Assembly: GCA_910586875.1 (NCBI GenBank)
Contig: CAJUJI010000126.1
Span: 1-8,157, forward strand
Direction of reading: 5' to 3'
DNA length: 8,157 nucleotides
Source of the DNA: an uncultured Anaerotruncus sp.
GTDB taxonomy: Bacteria; Bacillota; Clostridia; Oscillospirales; Ruminococcaceae
The number at the start of each line of letters is the position of its first letter. Within the stretch, counting starts at the first letter, position 1. The notes under the pieces are model-generated. The model was not told the origin of the DNA. It made no database searches and saw only the letters and a list, made by a program, of their open reading frames with translations. Of the stretch, positions 6,658-8,157 are shown piece by piece. The position numbers and the translations under genes are program-made.

Positions 6658-6723
6658 TTCCATCCTGCTATCAGTTTTATGGCAGAAGTCTATCATATTG
6701 AATTTCCCTAATGAGTACAGCTA

Positions 6724-7381
6724 TTACCCCTCAATAGACATAGCCATTGTCCGTTTAGCGATACGATTATAGGTAACAACAAATGCTTCTCTAAAAATTT
6801 GTACAAGCTGTGGATTATCTCTTAACCAGAATTCCATTAGCTTTGTACTTTCAAAGAGTTGCCGATGGTCAATAAACCACTTTTTGTGTTTTTCTCGATC
6901 TTTCTCCTGTGTATAGTCATCAGATTTTGGACCATGTTCATTAAAGTAATCCCATGTAAATCCTACTTGCTCAGCACCACTTGACCAATAATCGTGGTCA
7001 GGGCTAAGAGAAAGAAGATATTCATATAGTATTTCTTCCGGGTTCTTTTCACCAGGGAGTTTGAGTATGTTTCCAAAACGATCTCGTGTGAGCTTGGGAA
7101 TTTTATTAAGTTGTTTTTCGGTAACATCTCCATCAAGTACAATCAAAGTATTTCCAAAATACTGTAAATCTGCGCCATAAAGATTTATCAGTTGGTCACA
7201 ACCAATTGTAATATCAAGTAGCTCCACATATGATAAAAAATCTCGAACAAGATATTTTAAGAACCATCTCGCTTCTGCATCTTCGGAATACAATTTTATT
7301 TTGTTTCTGTTTTGAACAGCAGAAATAATCATTAAATCACTCTCAATCTCTGTGAATGGAGGATTACGCTTTATTTCCAAT
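6724..7381 (-). pseudogene. C-terminal TOPRIM fragment of an AAA/OLD-like ATPase
   Basis: I read this as the 3' remainder of an ATPase-TOPRIM (OLD-like) gene. The TOPRIM pattern is visible: a hydrophobic strand, then Ser-Glu-Asp (Glu codon 7282-7284), then a Gly turn, then LDGD, whose two Asp codons are 7132-7134 and 7126-7128. Together these are the metal-binding Glu and Asp-x-Asp of TOPRIM nucleases. A Lys-Leu-Pro-Gly segment and a mixed helical C-terminus with several Trp follow, to TAA at 6724. No Walker A or other ATPase motif precedes it, so the N-terminal domain is missing. The frame is open to 7407, but there it is only the methylase read out of frame. The first ATG (7330-7332) has a weak RBS and could give a ~200-residue TOPRIM-only protein. 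AT-rich composition and position after the methylase suggest one former operon. The TOPRIM call is from motif pattern only. Confidence 0.6.
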
Positions 7382-7744
7382 TGTGCGATTGAGATAAAAC
7401 GCGGCAAAACCTAATTCCACAGAGTATTTTTTGTTTTGTGTACAGTATATATTTTTTTGACGCCGCCATTCTGTTATTGTTAGCGGGGTGTGTTTTATAA
7501 GCTCAATCAGTTCTTGATGGGATTCTTTTAGGGCACGCCAAAAAGAATAAATGGCTTTGTCATAATCATTAATAACAATTTGATTTACCGTACCGTCAAT
7601 AAGCAAATTTAGTGCAACGCCAGCACCTCCGGCAAATGGTTCAATATATGTGATTGCAGGATCTTCAATCTTCTCAATGATAAGCTGAATAAGTGGTGCG
7701 ATTTTACTTTTTCCACCAGGATAACGCAAGGGGGAGTAATTCAC
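7364..7744 (-). pseudogene. Truncated D12-class DNA adenine methylase (Dam-like), N-terminal part
   Basis: Dam-like enzymes methylate adenine N6 using S-adenosylmethionine. This 126-residue product keeps the N-terminal family signatures, numbered from the GTG at 7744: LRYPGGKSK near residues 6-14, the AdoMet-binding IEPFAGGAGV at 34-43, INDYD at 58-62, and the conserved FYLNRT at about 116-121. It then ends in five unrelated residues and TAA. The target-recognition region and the catalytic DPPY motif are absent; full enzymes are usually about 260-300 residues, so it should be inactive. GTG at 7744 is preferred because GAGGTG lies 6 nt upstream; a GTG at 7753 is also open. The gene follows DUF1413 by about 36 bp and probably shares its promoter. 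The break at about 7382 abuts the TOPRIM fragment in another frame, as expected for a deletion between two adjacent genes. Confidence 0.85.
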
Positions 7745-7780
7745 CAATTTCACCTCTTTTCCTGAAAAAGTAAATTTATT

Positions 7781-8014
7781 CTACTGTTTTGCATATTTTT
7801 GTTGCCCAGAAGATGTTTTTTCAAGAATATCGATATGCTTAGGATGAGTTTTAACGAAATTCAGAAATAATGTTCCAAGCAGTAATCGTTCGCTCCTTGA
7901 AATACGATTCCATTCATAACCGCGGAACAAGTCTTTAACAAGGAATACCTCTCCTGGCGAAAGATTTTCCGTTTCTTCAAGAGCTTTCTCTAATAACATA
8001 TTGACATTTAGCAT
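7781..8014 (-). CDS. DUF1413 family small protein
   Basis: A 77-residue soluble protein. The core PGEVFLVKDLF (20-30), GYEWNRI (32-38), LLLGTLFLNFV (44-54) and the end EKTSSGQQKY (65-74) match the DUF1413 family as I know it. The family is common on Firmicutes mobile elements and has no established function. An N-terminal helix (about 5-16) precedes the conserved part. ATG at 8014 was chosen over a longer frame from 8128. GGAGGA lies 6 nt upstream (8021-8026), the upstream extension would cross the promoter, and the extra residues are hydrophobic and unlike the family. It is the first gene of the AT-rich module, about 40 nt from the predicted transcription start. Its job may be regulatory or nucleic-acid related, but nothing in the sequence proves this. 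Confidence 0.85.
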   Translation of the reverse strand: MLNVNMLLEKALEETENLSPGEVFLVKDLFRGYEWNRISRSERLLLGTLFLNFVKTHPKHIDILEKTSSGQQKYAKQ

Positions 8015-8060
8015 ATCAGGTCCTCCACAAAATAACCAGGAAAACAATGTTGTTGACAAT

Positions 8061-8088
8061 ATTATACGACAAAACGATAAAATGTCAA
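8061..8088 (-). promoter_or_regulatory. Near-consensus promoter of the DUF1413-methylase module
   Basis: On the minus strand a perfect TTGACA (8083-8088) and a perfect TATAAT (8061-8066) are spaced by 16 bp. Transcription should start near 8054, giving a leader of about 28 nt before the DUF1413 ribosome binding site. The -35 hexamer is mirrored by TTGACA on the plus strand at 8053-8058, so the promoter lies between inverted TTGACA arms. The 143 bp upstream of DUF1413 (8015-8157) hold no other supported feature. Confidence 0.85.
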
Positions 8089-8157
8089 TATAGCTGTCGA
8101 AAACACAAAAACGGATGAAATTCAACAAGATGACTTTTGGATTATTCTGTATCTGTC

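Noticed and set aside
6640..6696. Minus-strand 18-codon frame ending inside the operon promoter
   Set aside because: No ribosome binding site, and its stop sits between the -35 and -10 elements. Nothing supports it as a leader peptide or a gene remnant.
7360..7372. NPPF motif at the start of the TOPRIM fragment as a methylase catalytic motif
   Set aside because: It lacks the hydrophobic strand that precedes a catalytic (D/N)PP(Y/F), and it is in a different frame from the methylase. Chance resemblance is more likely.
8015..8128. N-terminal extension of the DUF1413 frame from an ATG at 8128
   Set aside because: It would cross the near-consensus promoter, and the internal ATG at 8014 has an ideal SD and matches the family's usual start.
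8115..8157. Plus-strand ATG with an open frame to the right edge
   Set aside because: Only about 14 codons are visible and there is no clear SD. It could be the start of a divergent gene, but that cannot be judged here.
1..8157. CRISPR array, tRNA or rRNA genes, insertion sequence ends
   Set aside because: I saw no regularly spaced repeats, no tRNA-like cloverleaf and no transposase or terminal inverted repeats.

Overview
The window is part of the conjugative-transfer region of an integrative and conjugative element (or conjugative plasmid) from a Gram-positive gut-type bacterium. The likely host is a high-GC member of the Clostridia (Oscillospirales-like). This rests on the GC-rich coding DNA, strong AGGAGG-type ribosome binding sites, and a Firmicutes-type minimal type IV secretion set (VirB2-like, VirB6/TrbL-like, cell-wall peptidase, PrgI/VirB4). 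All supported genes lie on the minus strand, so the window reads from high to low coordinates. The long plus-strand open frames are antisense shadows of the GC-rich transfer genes.

Layout in transcription order. (a) About 8157 to 6660 is AT-rich, unlike the rest. It holds a near-consensus promoter (8061-8088), a DUF1413 gene (7781-8014), the 5' part of a D12-class DNA adenine methylase (7364-7744), and the 3' part of a TOPRIM-bearing ATPase (about 7381-6724). The methylase stops right after its Asn-Arg-Thr motif, without its DPPY catalytic motif. The ATPase piece has no ATPase domain. This looks like an accessory, defence-like operon collapsed by an internal deletion. (b) 6660 to 6475 is a control region: a good sigma-A-type promoter (6629-6657), then a leader whose first ~90 nt form one large nested inverted repeat with an intrinsic terminator at its core, then a second hairpin just before the first gene's ribosome binding site. 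(c) 6474 to 1 is the GC-rich transfer operon: a small VirB2-like membrane protein (6085-6474), a VirB6/TrbL-like channel protein (4925-6019), its C-terminal tail in another frame (3885-4928), an M23 peptidase (2635-3882), and a PrgI-VirB4 fusion ATPase (1-2583) running off the left edge.

How it works together: VirB2-like and VirB6-like proteins would build the membrane part of the channel, the membrane-anchored M23 peptidase would open the peptidoglycan, and VirB4 would power assembly from the inner face, docked through its fused PrgI membrane domain. Possible control points are the leader terminator, a hairpin terminator just ahead of virB4, and the frame break inside the VirB6-like gene. 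The relaxase, the VirD4 coupling protein, the integrase and attachment sites are not in the window. The most interesting points are the structured leader, the VirB6 frame break, the SD-supported ATC codon in place of a normal start, and the collapsed DUF1413-methylase-TOPRIM module.
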